Below, piece by piece: positions 15,675 through 24,564 of a stretch of DNA of 64,000 nt (positions within the stretch are counted from its first letter, which is position 1; every line of letters begins with the position of its first letter). Origin of the DNA: Thiomicrorhabdus lithotrophica. Its GTDB lineage: Bacteria > Pseudomonadota > Gammaproteobacteria > Thiomicrospirales > Thiomicrospiraceae. The notes below the pieces were generated by a model. It made no database searches. It was not told the DNA's origin and saw nothing but the letters and a program-made list of their open reading frames with translations. The position numbers and the translations under genes were made by a program. Location: contig NZ_CP102381.1 of assembly GCF_029201445.1 (NCBI RefSeq), positions 930,001 through 994,000 of the forward strand. Reading direction: 5' to 3'.

Positions 15675-16850
15675 ATGAGTAAAACCTGTTACTACGAAAT
15701 CCTATCCGTTTCTAAAACGGCTTCTGAAGGTGAAATTAAAAAAGCTTACCGTAAAATGGCGATGAAATATCATCCCGATCGTAATCCTGATGATGCCGAA
15801 GCGGAGAACAAGTTTAAAGAAGCCGCTGAAGCTTATGAAGTATTGTCTGATTCTCAGAAGCGTGCAACCTATGACCAATTTGGCCATGCTGGCTTAGAAG
15901 GTGGTCACGGTGGTGGTGGCTTTGGTGGCGGCGGTGGTTTTGGTGACGCTTTTGGCGATATCTTTGGAGATATCTTTGGTGGCGGGGGCTTTGGTGGTCA
16001 ACGTGGTCCACAGCCAGGCCAAGATTTACAGTATGAACTAGAAGTTTCTCTTGAAGATGCTGTAGCAGGTACAACGGTTGATATCCGTATCCCAACCAAA
16101 GATATTTGTGATTCTTGTGAAGGAACTGGGGCAGAACCTGGTAGCGATGTAGAAACTTGCCCTACTTGTCATGGCGCTGGTCAAGTCCGTATGCAACAAG
16201 GTTTCTTTGCGGTTAACCGTGCTTGCCCCAGCTGTCATGGTTCAGGTAAGTTGATTAAAACACCATGTAAGAAATGTCGTGGCGAAGGTTACACACACGA
16301 TAATAAAACCCTGTCTGTTAAAATCCCTGCTGGTGTCGATACTGGTGATAGAATTCGTCTTCAAGGCGAGGGCGAAGCAGGTGAACCTGGTGCTCCGCGT
16401 GGCGACTTATATGTGCGCATTCGTGTTAAAAAGCACGCAATTTTTGAGCGTGATGGCAACACCTTATATTGTGAATTACCAATCGGTTTTGCAACGGCTG
16501 CGTTAGGTGGTTCTATTGATGTTCCTACTTTAGGTGGTAAAGCGAGTCTTAAAATCCCAGCAGGAACGCAGTCTGGACAACGTTTTAAATTGTCTGGCAA
16601 AGGGGTTAAATCAGTACGAACTTCACACATTGGCGATATGATTGTTTTAGTTAATATTGAAACACCGGTGAAACTAACGGCACGTCAAAAAGAACTACTT
16701 CAAGAGTTCGATGAGAGCCTACAAGGTAAACATCATAAACAGCATAGTCCACAAGCGCATAGCTTTTTTGATTCGGTTAAATCGTTTTTCACAGGTGATG
16801 ATGAAGACACTAAATCATCTAAAAAAGATAAAGATGAGCCTTGGAATTAA
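15675..16850 (+). CDS. dnaJ: Chaperone DnaJ (Hsp40)
   Basis: A 391-residue type I J-protein. The J-domain has the HPD motif in [10 protein letters not shown] (about residues 31-40). A Gly/Phe-rich linker follows (about 75-115), then four zinc-finger repeats ([32 protein letters not shown]) and the C-terminal client-binding domains. The C-terminus has an unusual His-rich then Lys/Asp-rich tail. The ATG at 15675 is preferred because [10 protein letters not shown] aligns with other DnaJ starts. It is 343 bases after dnaK; a palindrome variant ACCAGGCCTGTT lies in the gap at 15562-15573. Confidence 0.97.
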   Translation: MSKTCYYEILSVSKTASEGEIKKAYRKMAMKYHPDRNPDDAEAENKFKEAAEAYEVLSDSQKRATYDQFGHAGLEGGHGGGGFGGGGGFGDAFGDIFGDIFGGGGFGGQRGPQPGQDLQYELEVSLEDAVAGTTVDIRIPTKDICDSCEGTGAEPGSDVETCPTCHGAGQVRMQQGFFAVNRACPSCHGSGKLIKTPCKKCRGEGYTHDNKTLSVKIPAGVDTGDRIRLQGEGEAGEPGAPRGDLYVRIRVKKHAIFERDGNTLYCELPIGFATAALGGSIDVPTLGGKASLKIPAGTQSGQRFKLSGKGVKSVRTSHIGDMIVLVNIETPVKLTARQKELLQEFDESLQGKHHKQHSPQAHSFFDSVKSFFTGDDEDTKSSKKDKDEPWN

Positions 16851-16906
16851 AAGACCTTTAAATAATATATAATTTTGCATCAGCTGTTAAAAATCGCAAA
16901 GGATAA

Positions 16907-17710
<804 letters not shown>

Positions 17711-17731
17711 GCTTTATCTGCTAAATACGTT

Positions 17732-17761
17732 AAAAGGCGCTCATAATTGAGCGCCTTTTTT
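17732..17761 (+). terminator. Intrinsic terminator after dapB
   Basis: AAAAGGCGCTCA / TGAGCGCCTTTTTT with loop TAAT. Confidence 0.9.
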
Positions 17762-17980
17762 GTTTCTGCATTTTTTATAGATAGTTTTAATTATCAGTTA
17801 ACTCAAGTATTTATCTTAGCTTTGTATGTGTGCAATCTTAAAAGAAAGGCCTAAAAAGACTATATAATATTACTATTGGGTTTTTTATTATCTTTAAATA
17901 ACTTTTATGGTTTATTTTAAGAGTACACTTAATAAGTTTTAATAAGTTTAATTTTTAATAATTAAAAGAGGATATTTAGC

Positions 17981-18229
17981 ATGGCAAAAGATGCAAAGAA
18001 AAAAGACGCTAAGAAACTAGCAAAGAAAGCAGAAGAAAAGTTGGCTAAAAAGTTAGCTAAGAAAAAAGCAGCTAAAAAAGATGCAAAAAAAGCGGATAAA
18101 AAGAAGGCTGCTAAAAAGAAAAATATCAAAAAAGCACTAAAGAAAAAAGTAGCTAAAAAGCAAGCTGCTAAGAAAGTAAAAAAGGCTAAGAAGTCAGCCA
18201 AGAAAGCAAAGAAGTCTAAAAAGAAATAA
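17981..18229 (+). CDS. Lys/Ala-rich basic protein, histone H1-like
   Basis: An 82-residue protein in which I count 44 Lys and 20 Ala; there is no Arg and no aromatic residue. It is built from AKK/KKA/KKK repeats, with a few Asp/Glu in the first half and none in the last third. The composition resembles histone H1-like bacterial nucleoid proteins (AlgP/HctB/KPH type), so DNA or RNA binding is likely but inferred. AGAGGA gives a ribosome site, a TATAAT lies at 17863-17868, and a dedicated terminator follows, so it is a monocistronic, deliberately expressed gene. The antisense open frame is an artefact of AAG/AAA repeats. Confidence 0.75.
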   Translation: MAKDAKKKDAKKLAKKAEEKLAKKLAKKKAAKKDAKKADKKKAAKKKNIKKALKKKVAKKQAAKKVKKAKKSAKKAKKSKKK

Positions 18230-18255
18230 TCTTTCTGTTTAGATCAGTTGTTTTA

Positions 18256-18289
18256 AAAAGGCCTGTTCAATAGTTTGAACAGGCCTTTT
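18256..18289. terminator. Bidirectional intrinsic terminator
   Basis: AAAAGGCCTGTTCAA paired with its complement around loop TAGT, with a T run after it. It lies between the convergent basic-protein and msrAB genes and contains AGGCCTG, part of the dispersed palindrome. Confidence 0.88.
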
Positions 18290-18314
18290 GTTTTTTTAGG
18301 TGTGATACATTGCT

Positions 18315-19649
18315 TTATTCTTTTTCTTTGTCAGGTACAAACTTTAAAACGTTGCCATTAATACAATAGCGTTTATAGGTTGGGGCTGGCCCGTCATTAA
18401 ATACGTGACCAAGGTGAATGCCAGAGCTGGCGCTTCTTACTTCAACACGACTCATTCCTAGACTATTATCAGTGTGTTCGGTAATCGCACTCTCTAATGG
18501 GCTAAAGAAGCTTGGCCAGCCTGTACCGCTTTTAAACTTGGTATCACTTCTAAACAGCTTTGCTCCGGTAATTGGGTCTACAAAATAACCCGGCCGGGTC
18601 TCATCAAGATGAGAGCCTGTAAACGGCGCTTCGGTTCCTTCTTCAAACGCAATTCTGCGCTGTTCTGGTGTTAATAATCTAAAGCCAAGCCACTTCCAAA
18701 ACCGGGCTTTGTCGCCGTTGTAACCCGTGTATCTTGATACCTCTTTACCGTTTTCAAATAGGACAATCGTTGGCGTTGCAAACAGAGCTTTTTCAAGTTT
18801 CCAGCCTTCAGGTTGTTGCGGGTTAAGTGTCGCAACGATTGGCGTTTCAGCTGTCCAAGTATTTAGAACATCTTGTTTGAATTTAACGCAATAAGGGCAC
18901 TCCTCTGCTTCAAAAACAATCAGCTGTTTTTCTTTGTTAAGTGCGCTAGCTTCAAGTCTAGGATGTTGTTTGGTTTCAGACCCTGGATACGCAACACCTG
19001 TTCCACCTAGACCACAGTAACCATTTGGATTTTTTTCTAGATAGTCTTGATGATATTCCTCAGCCGTTATGTAGTTGCTTAATGGTGCGATTTCAGTGGT
19101 GATAGCTTGTTTACCAGCCTTAGTCAGTGCTTCTTGAAAAACAGTTTTGGTTTCTTCGGCTATGGCTTTCTCTTCATCTGTTTGATAATAAATGGCACTG
19201 CGGTAGTTGGACCCGACATCATTTCCTTGGCGATCACCTTGAGTGGGATTATGGTTTTCCCAGAATTTAATTAAGATCGTTTTTAAGTCGATCATAGAAG
19301 GGTTGTATGTCACTTTAATCACTTCTGCATGATTACGTTTCTGAGATAGCCCCATTTTAATAAGCTGTTCTAATCCCAATACCTCTTTGTAGCCAGCGTT
19401 AACGTCATCACCGTTTGAATAACCACTTTCAACATCAATCACGCCAGGTACTTCGGATAGTCTTTTTTCGGCACCCCAAAAACATCCCATGCCTAATACA
19501 ATAGATTTGCTATCTAAGTTGGTGTTAATTACTTCGTTGTTGTTTGTCATTTCAGGCTCCTTGGCGCAACTCTGTAAGCTGAGTGAAAAAGGGATTAAAA
19601 AAACAATAACCCATTTGGAGAAATTGAATCTAGTTGCATTTGTTTGCAT
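18315..19649 (-). CDS. msrAB: MsrA-thioredoxin-MsrB fusion lipoprotein
   Basis: A 444-residue exported methionine sulfoxide reductase. The signal segment (residues 13-27) ends in a lipobox before Cys28. The MsrA domain (about 48-225) has catalytic Cys56 in GMGCFWG and resolving-type Cys212 in NGYCGLGG. A thioredoxin/glutaredoxin-like domain (about 238-315) has the redox pair CPYC (251-254). The C-terminal MsrB domain (about 318-440) has GTGWPSF, HLGHVF and catalytic Cys429 in RYCINGN. The MsrB zinc CxxC pairs are absent. Neisserial PilB carries its thioredoxin domain at the N-terminus; here it sits between MsrA and MsrB. It likely repairs both sulfoxide epimers in periplasmic proteins. Confidence 0.92.
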   Translation of the reverse strand: MQTNATRFNFSKWVIVFLIPFSLSLQSCAKEPEMTNNNEVINTNLDSKSIVLGMGCFWGAEKRLSEVPGVIDVESGYSNGDDVNAGYKEVLGLEQLIKMGLSQKRNHAEVIKVTYNPSMIDLKTILIKFWENHNPTQGDRQGNDVGSNYRSAIYYQTDEEKAIAEETKTVFQEALTKAGKQAITTEIAPLSNYITAEEYHQDYLEKNPNGYCGLGGTGVAYPGSETKQHPRLEASALNKEKQLIVFEAEECPYCVKFKQDVLNTWTAETPIVATLNPQQPEGWKLEKALFATPTIVLFENGKEVSRYTGYNGDKARFWKWLGFRLLTPEQRRIAFEEGTEAPFTGSHLDETRPGYFVDPITGAKLFRSDTKFKSGTGWPSFFSPLESAITEHTDNSLGMSRVEVRSASSGIHLGHVFNDGPAPTYKRYCINGNVLKFVPDKEKE

Positions 19650-19889
19650 GGGGATGAAATCCTTGTTTGTAGTATTGTCATTTGCATAAAAATTTATACA
19701 CTTAATATATAGACAGTATTAACGATAGTTTCTTTCTTAGGATGATTCAGATTCATAGTTTATTCATTGTTTAAGTCGTTTTTGTTTGTAACCGCTTTTC
19801 ATAGTAGATAATACCTTGATAGAATGATATTAGTAATTGATTTATGCTACTTAAATTTAATTGGGCGCTTGTTGTATGGGAATACCAAA

Positions 19890-20402
19890 ATGATGTTTTT
19901 TCAGATTAAAAAATCCCAATTAGCCGTCGGTTTTTGGGTGGTTTTATTCAGCTTACTCACAGGGTGTTCTAGTTCGCCAAATAAGCCAGTACAGTCTTTT
20001 AAGATTGCAAAACCTGTTGATTTGTCCAATACAAGCAAGGTAAAAAGTTTGTTGCTGTCTCAATATAATTTATGGAAAGGCACGCCATATGAGTATGGTG
20101 GAAATGATTTAAATGGTGTGGATTGCTCGGCTTTTGTTCAAAATACCTACCGTTCAAAGCTTGGACACACATTACCTAGAACCACAAGAACCCAGATTAA
20201 AGTGGGGGCTAAGGTGAGAAAGAATGACTTAAAGGTTGGCGATATTGTATTTTTTAAGACGGGAAGAAACTCATTGCATAATGGGATTTACATTGGTAAA
20301 TCACAGTTTGTTCATGCTTCTAGTAGTAAAGGGGTAACGATTTCGAACCTTGATAATGTTTATTGGAAAAAAACCTATTACACCTCTAAAAGAATTCGTT
20401 AA
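19890..20402 (+). CDS. NlpC/P60 peptidoglycan endopeptidase lipoprotein, Spr/MepS-like
   Basis: About 170 residues from the ATG at 19890 (GGGA upstream); a longer frame from 19824 would put extra residues before the signal peptide. The signal segment ends in SLLTGCSSS, a lipobox. The NlpC/P60 domain shows catalytic Cys in GGNDLNGVDCSAFVQNTY, LPRTTRTQ, GDIVFFKTG, His in HNGIYIG and QFVHASSSKG. Such enzymes cleave cross-links in peptidoglycan to allow growth. It ends in a terminator built on the dispersed palindrome. Confidence 0.9.
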   Translation: MMFFQIKKSQLAVGFWVVLFSLLTGCSSSPNKPVQSFKIAKPVDLSNTSKVKSLLLSQYNLWKGTPYEYGGNDLNGVDCSAFVQNTYRSKLGHTLPRTTRTQIKVGAKVRKNDLKVGDIVFFKTGRNSLHNGIYIGKSQFVHASSSKGVTISNLDNVYWKKTYYTSKRIR

Positions 20403-20443
20403 TCAAACACAAGTGAATTAATCTTTACCGAATGTTTTGATTC

Positions 20444-20479
20444 AAAAGGAAGTTACCAGGCCTGGTAACTTCCTTTTTT
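20444..20479. terminator. Bidirectional terminator made of a 34-bp perfect palindrome centred on ACCAGGCCTGGT
   Basis: The arms AAAAGGAAGTTACCAGG and its complement meet at 20460/20461, followed by six T. The dispersed 12-mer forms the apex, so the hairpin has no dedicated loop. It lies between the convergent NlpC/P60 and radical-SAM genes. Confidence 0.85.
20455..20466. repeat. ACCAGGCCTGGT palindrome, copy 7
   Basis: Exact copy at the centre of the terminator at 20444-20479. Confidence 0.95.
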
Positions 20480-20501
20480 GTTTTAAGTGTTTAAAGCGGG
20501 T

Positions 20502-21590
20502 TTATCCTAATCTAATGGGTAAGCATTTATTGCCCCAATTACCCGGCTGTTGTTTGAATACGCCTGCAATTGGGGTGTTGCAGTGTGCGCAGCAACTGTC
20601 TTGCAGCTGCCAATCCGTGATTTCATAGTACTTGCGTTCAATGACTTTTTTACCACAATTAGGGCAGTAGGTTGCTTGGCCTTCAAAATCGAGTACATTG
20701 CCTGTGTAAACGTATTTTAATCCTGCTTTCATCGCAATTTTTCGTGCTTTTTCTATTGTTTCTATCGGTGTTTCAGGATTGTTCATCATGCGATAATCAG
20801 GATGGTATTTGGTAAAGTGCAGGGGAACTTCATCACCACAATGTTCCATTATCCATTCAGACATTTCAGCAATCTCTTTTTCGGAATCGTTTTCACCAGG
20901 AATAAGTAAAGTCGTTAATTCTAACCAGGTATCGGTTTCATTAGCGACATATTCAATCGTATCTAAAACGGGTTGAAGTTTGGCGCCAGTCAGCTTTTGA
21001 TAAAAGCGTTCATTAAAGGCTTTTAAATCTATATTAGTCGCATCCATTGCTTCAAAAAAAGTCTCTCTGGGTTTTTCACTAATGTATCCAGCCGTCACCG
21101 CAATATTTTTTATTCCTTGTTCTCTGCATGCTTGAGCAGTATCAATTGCATACTCATAGAATATAACAGGATCGTTATAAGTGTAGGCAACAGAGTCACA
21201 GTAATGCTTTTTAGCCGCTTCAGCGAGCATTTGGGGAGAAGCTTGATCTAATAATCGGTCCATATTTCTCGCCTTTGACATATCCCAATTTTGGCAAAAT
21301 TTACAGGCTAGGTTGCAACCCGCTGTACCAAAAGAGAGTACAGATGAGCCGGGTAAAAAATGGTTTAGAGGTTTCTTTTCGATTGGGTCGATACAGAATC
21401 CACTAGAACGCCCATAAGAAGTTAACCAGATTTGGTCATCTTTTCGACCTCTAACAAAACAGAAACCTCTTTGATTTTCGTGAAGCTGGCATTCTCGTGG
21501 ACAAAGGTCGCACTGGATTAAGCCGTTTTCTAATTTATGCCAATGCTCAACAGCTATGATTGAGGCATCGCTTAAATCGACATGTTTCAT
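20502..21590 (-). CDS. amrS: AmmeMemoRadiSam-system radical SAM protein
   Basis: A 362-residue PflA-like radical SAM protein. The N-terminus carries a CDLCPREC cysteine cluster (C27, C30, C34, then C44). The radical SAM motif GCNLACKFCQNW (C92, C96, C99) binds the 4Fe-4S cluster, and NDPVIFYEYAIDTAQ and TNIDLKAFNERFY follow. The C-terminus has a zinc-ribbon-like part (CPNC...CCAHC). It is divergent, with a 69-base gap, from the MEMO-family and AMMECR1 genes, making a complete AmmeMemoRadiSam set. Substrate unknown to me. Confidence 0.92.
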   Translation of the reverse strand: MKHVDLSDASIIAVEHWHKLENGLIQCDLCPRECQLHENQRGFCFVRGRKDDQIWLTSYGRSSGFCIDPIEKKPLNHFLPGSSVLSFGTAGCNLACKFCQNWDMSKARNMDRLLDQASPQMLAEAAKKHYCDSVAYTYNDPVIFYEYAIDTAQACREQGIKNIAVTAGYISEKPRETFFEAMDATNIDLKAFNERFYQKLTGAKLQPVLDTIEYVANETDTWLELTTLLIPGENDSEKEIAEMSEWIMEHCGDEVPLHFTKYHPDYRMMNNPETPIETIEKARKIAMKAGLKYVYTGNVLDFEGQATYCPNCGKKVIERKYYEITDWQLQDSCCAHCNTPIAGVFKQQPGNWGNKCLPIRLG

Positions 21591-21659
21591 ATGAATTCCC
21601 TTGAAAATATTGTGTATACCCTATATATATAGATAAGTTGTTAGTATTCAAGGAGTTTT

Positions 21660-22475
21660 ATGACAATGAGCGTTAGGCCTCCAGCGGTTTCAGGCATGTT
21701 CTATCCTAGTGGTAAGCAGGAAATATCTGATTTTTTTGCTGAGTGTGAGAATGTATCTTTAGTAAGACATACTCATAGCGATGCTATCCCACGCGCGTTA
21801 ATTCTACCGCATGCAGGTTATAACTATTCTGGTTGTGCAGCCTACGAAGGTTATCAATATTGGCAAGCTGCCGGTGAAAAAATAAAAACGGTTGTCGTGA
21901 TTGGTCCTGCTCATAGAGTAGCATTTGAAGGCATTGCAACTGTGGGTGTTGAGTTTTTAGAAACCCCTCTAGGATTGGCTGAGGTGGATAATGACATAAG
22001 AGATCACTTGGTAACTGAGAATTTGATTGATGTTTCAGACCAAGCGCATGCCGCAGAACATAGTATTGAAGTGCATCTACCTTTTATTCAATCCATGCTT
22101 CCCAATGCAAAGATATTACCTCTATTAGATGGCATGGTTTCGGCAGAAAAAGTGAAGCAAATTATTGAGTCTCTATGGGACGATTCAGGTGTGTATTTTG
22201 TTATTAGCAGTGATTTAAGCCATTTTCATTCTTATGATCAGGCGCAAGCCTTAGATAAACAAACGGCAGACTTAATTGAATCAGGCGATTGGCAAGCACT
22301 TAATGGAAATAGGGCGTGTGGTTATATCGGTATTCAAGGCTTATTGAAGATGCAGGCTAGTCATTCGTTAAAGCTTGAGCAGATTAAACTGATTAATTCT
22401 GGTGATACGGCAGGAGATAAGCAAAGAGTAGTGGGTTATGGTTGCTGGTCTGTTTTTGAGCAGGAGATACATTAA
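21660..22475 (+). CDS. amrB: AmmeMemoRadiSam-system protein B (MEMO1 family)
   Basis: A 271-residue MEMO-family protein related in fold to class III extradiol dioxygenases. Conserved metal-type positions are visible in LPHAGYNYSG, IGPAHRV, AEHSIEVHLPFIQ, SSDLSHFHSY and CGYIGIQG. The family binds iron or copper in human MEMO1; the bacterial reaction is not known to me. Two ATGs (21660 and 21666) share one AGGAG; the second has the more normal spacing. The stop overlaps the AMMECR1 start (TAATG), so the two are translationally coupled. Confidence 0.92.
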   Translation: MTMSVRPPAVSGMFYPSGKQEISDFFAECENVSLVRHTHSDAIPRALILPHAGYNYSGCAAYEGYQYWQAAGEKIKTVVVIGPAHRVAFEGIATVGVEFLETPLGLAEVDNDIRDHLVTENLIDVSDQAHAAEHSIEVHLPFIQSMLPNAKILPLLDGMVSAEKVKQIIESLWDDSGVYFVISSDLSHFHSYDQAQALDKQTADLIESGDWQALNGNRACGYIGIQGLLKMQASHSLKLEQIKLINSGDTAGDKQRVVGYGCWSVFEQEIH

Positions 22476-23050
22476 TGAATTTATTGCCAGAGCAGGTAAA
22501 TACTGTTTTTGAAATTGCAAAACAGGCGATTGAGTTTGGATTGAATGGACAAGCATTAGATGAAAGTACAGTGGCTTTATCGGCTCATTCTCAATTAAAT
22601 GAAAAGATAGCAACTTTTGTTACCTTGAACAAGAAAGTAGAGTTGAGAGGCTGTATAGGCTCTTTGCAGGCTCATAGAACATTGGCTGAAGATGTTTTCA
22701 GTAATGCCTATTCAGCGGCTTTTAGAGATCCTCGGTTCAAGCCTTTAGCTGAATATGAATTAATTGATTTGGATGTGGAAGTTTCGATTTTAACGCCACC
22801 TGAGCCGATAGAAAAATGCTTCACAAAGAGCATGTTACTGGATGGTTTAGAGCCTTATAAAGATGGTTTAATTATTTCTGATGGTGTCAATCGAGCAACG
22901 TTTTTACCTTCTGTTTGGGAGCAGTTGCCCGACAAAGAAATGTTTGTGAATCATTTGATGCGCAAAGCTGGGATTGGATTTTGGTCAGACAAGATAAGTT
23001 GCCAGCGTTATTACGTTAAATCTTATCGTCGTGAATGGAAAAATATTTGA
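22475..23050 (+). CDS. amrA: AmmeMemoRadiSam-system protein A (AMMECR1 domain)
   Basis: A 191-residue AMMECR1-family protein. The hallmark motif LRGCIGSLQAHRTLAEDVFSNAYSAAFRDPRF is present, followed by YELIDLDVEVSILTPPEPI and the C-terminal FLPSVWEQLPDKEMFVNHLMRKAGI. It starts on the last base of the MEMO stop, with GGAG upstream. In bacteria and archaea it co-occurs with MEMO and radical SAM proteins; the biochemical role is unknown. A dispersed palindrome follows 70 bases downstream. Confidence 0.92.
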   Translation: MNLLPEQVNTVFEIAKQAIEFGLNGQALDESTVALSAHSQLNEKIATFVTLNKKVELRGCIGSLQAHRTLAEDVFSNAYSAAFRDPRFKPLAEYELIDLDVEVSILTPPEPIEKCFTKSMLLDGLEPYKDGLIISDGVNRATFLPSVWEQLPDKEMFVNHLMRKAGIGFWSDKISCQRYYVKSYRREWKNI

Positions 23051-23120
23051 AGTGATTAGGGGTTTATTATTACGTAGTTTTAATAGGGTTTTTTAATGCA
23101 GCTTTAGCTCAAAAAACCTG

Positions 23121-23132
23121 ACCAGGCCTGGT
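23121..23132. repeat. ACCAGGCCTGGT palindrome, copy 8
   Basis: Exact copy between the AMMECR1 gene and the carA promoter. Confidence 0.95.
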
Positions 23133-23187
23133 CTTTTCTAAAACAGAAATAAGCTGAATAAATCCCGAATATATGCGGTTATTGATA

Positions 23188-23216
23188 TAGACTTTGTATT
23201 GCAAATGCAGTACAAT
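23188..23216 (+). promoter_or_regulatory. carA promoter
   Basis: TAGACT (23188-23193), 17-base spacer, TACAAT (23211-23216). Initiation near 23223 would give a leader of about 190 bases containing a leader ORF and a terminator. Confidence 0.5.
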
Positions 23217-23271
23217 CCGCGTTATTAATTTTTGCGACTGAAATTAAGCAGTTAATTGCAATTTACGGGGT

Positions 23272-23307
23272 ATGAAGCGGGATGATTCAGTTCATTTAGC
23301 AACTTAA
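23272..23307 (+). CDS. Putative 11-residue carA leader peptide
   Basis: ATG-AAG-CGG-GAT-GAT-TCA-then GTT-CAT-TTA-GCA-ACT-TAA encodes MKRDDSVHLAT. GGGG lies two bases before the ATG, and the stop codon merges into the A tract of an intrinsic terminator. The arrangement is that of a translated attenuator. carAB of Pseudomonas aeruginosa is also controlled through a leader peptide, but this one holds only one Arg and no Tyr codons, so the sensed signal is unclear. Confidence 0.45.
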   Translation: MKRDDSVHLAT

Positions 23308-23349
23308 AAAACGGAGTGAGTCTTCTTTGGAGGCTGGCTCCGTTTTTTT
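23306..23349 (+). terminator. Attenuator-type terminator before carA
   Basis: AAAAAACGGAG pairs with CTCCGTTTTTTT across a 21-base loop. It lies within the carA leader, 64 bases before the start codon, so it must be overcome for carAB expression. Confidence 0.7.
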
Positions 23350-23412
23350 GTATGTGGCGTAGATTTTCGATAATTGACTTATATTTCAAATTCACTTTGG
23401 ATGGATGAATAA

Positions 23413-24546
23413 ATGACACAGGCTTTGCTGGCACTAGAAGACGGTACCCTTTTTTGGGGAACTTCGCTGGGTGCGGAAGGAGAAACAACAGGTGAGGTAG
23501 TATTTAATACTTCATTAACCGGTTATCAAGAAATCTTAACGGATCCTTCTTATTTCAAACAAATTGTTACCTTAACTTACCCGCATATCGGTAATGTTGG
23601 TGTAAATGCGGAAGATGAAGAATCGCCAAAAATTATGGCTCAAGGACTGGTTGTAAAAGACTGTCCCGTATTGATGAGTAACTTCCGCGCTGAAAAAAGT
23701 CTGCCTGACTATTTAAAAGAACAGAACGTTGTTGCGATTGCGGATATTGATACACGTAAATTGACACGTATTTTGCGTGACAAAGGCGCGCAATCTGGCG
23801 TGATTGTTGCCGGTGAAAATATTGATGCAGATGCAGCAGTAGCAAAAGCTAAAGCGTTTAGTGGTCTAAAAGGATTGGATTTAGCTAAAGAAGTGACAAC
23901 AGCTGAAACTTACGTATGGACTGAAGGTTCATGGGAACTAGGGAAAGGTCATGCTGATTGTTCTGCAAATAATGATTTTCATATTGTTGCCTATGATTAT
24001 GGCGTTAAGCGTAACATCCTGCGCATGATTGCAGATCGTGGTTGTAAGTTAACAGTAGTGCCTGCAAAAACACCTGCCGAAGAAGTTTTAGCCATGAATC
24101 CAGATGGTGTTTTCTTATCAAATGGTCCTGGTGATCCAGAGCCATGTGACTACGCAATTGAAGCGATTCAAAAAGTATTAGAAACAGATGTTCCTGTGTT
24201 TGGTATTTGTTTAGGTCACCAGCTACTCGCTCTAGCCAGCGGTGCAAAAACAGTCAAGATGAAGTTCGGTCATCACGGCGCTAACCATCCAGTTCAAAAC
24301 CTGGATAGCAAAAAAGTCATGATTACTTCGCAAAACCACGGTTTTGCTGTTGATGGTGATTCTCTTCCTGCAAATTTAAAAGCAACACATAAATCGTTAT
24401 TTGATGGTTCATTACAGGGTATCTCACGTACTGATAAGTCTGCATTTAGCTTCCAAGGACACCCTGAGGCAAGCCCTGGTCCGCACGACGTGGCGCCTTT
24501 GTTTGACCAGTTTATCGATAATATTAAAACCGCGAAAAACGCGTAA
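23413..24546 (+). CDS. carA: Carbamoyl-phosphate synthase small subunit
   Basis: The glutaminase subunit of carbamoyl-phosphate synthase, 377 residues, for arginine and pyrimidine synthesis. The N-terminal domain has [42 protein letters not shown]. The class I amidotransferase domain has the Cys nucleophile in [16 protein letters not shown], and the catalytic His/Glu in [13 protein letters not shown]. It is followed by carB after 18 bases. An attenuator-like leader precedes it. Confidence 0.98.
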   Translation: MTQALLALEDGTLFWGTSLGAEGETTGEVVFNTSLTGYQEILTDPSYFKQIVTLTYPHIGNVGVNAEDEESPKIMAQGLVVKDCPVLMSNFRAEKSLPDYLKEQNVVAIADIDTRKLTRILRDKGAQSGVIVAGENIDADAAVAKAKAFSGLKGLDLAKEVTTAETYVWTEGSWELGKGHADCSANNDFHIVAYDYGVKRNILRMIADRGCKLTVVPAKTPAEEVLAMNPDGVFLSNGPGDPEPCDYAIEAIQKVLETDVPVFGICLGHQLLALASGAKTVKMKFGHHGANHPVQNLDSKKVMITSQNHGFAVDGDSLPANLKATHKSLFDGSLQGISRTDKSAFSFQGHPEASPGPHDVAPLFDQFIDNIKTAKNA

Positions 24547-24564
24547 CGGATAGTAGGAAATAGA

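Noticed and set aside
17830-17860. AGGCCT-containing words that do not extend to the 12-mer (also 9960, 48430, 52205, 53281, 55960)
   Set aside because: They match only six to eight central bases, so they are not counted as palindrome copies.
17962-18201. Phe/Ala/Leu-rich minus-strand open frame opposite the Lys-rich gene
   Set aside because: It is the complement of AAG/AAA/GCT repeats; no ribosome site, and the plus-strand gene has promoter, ribosome site and terminator.
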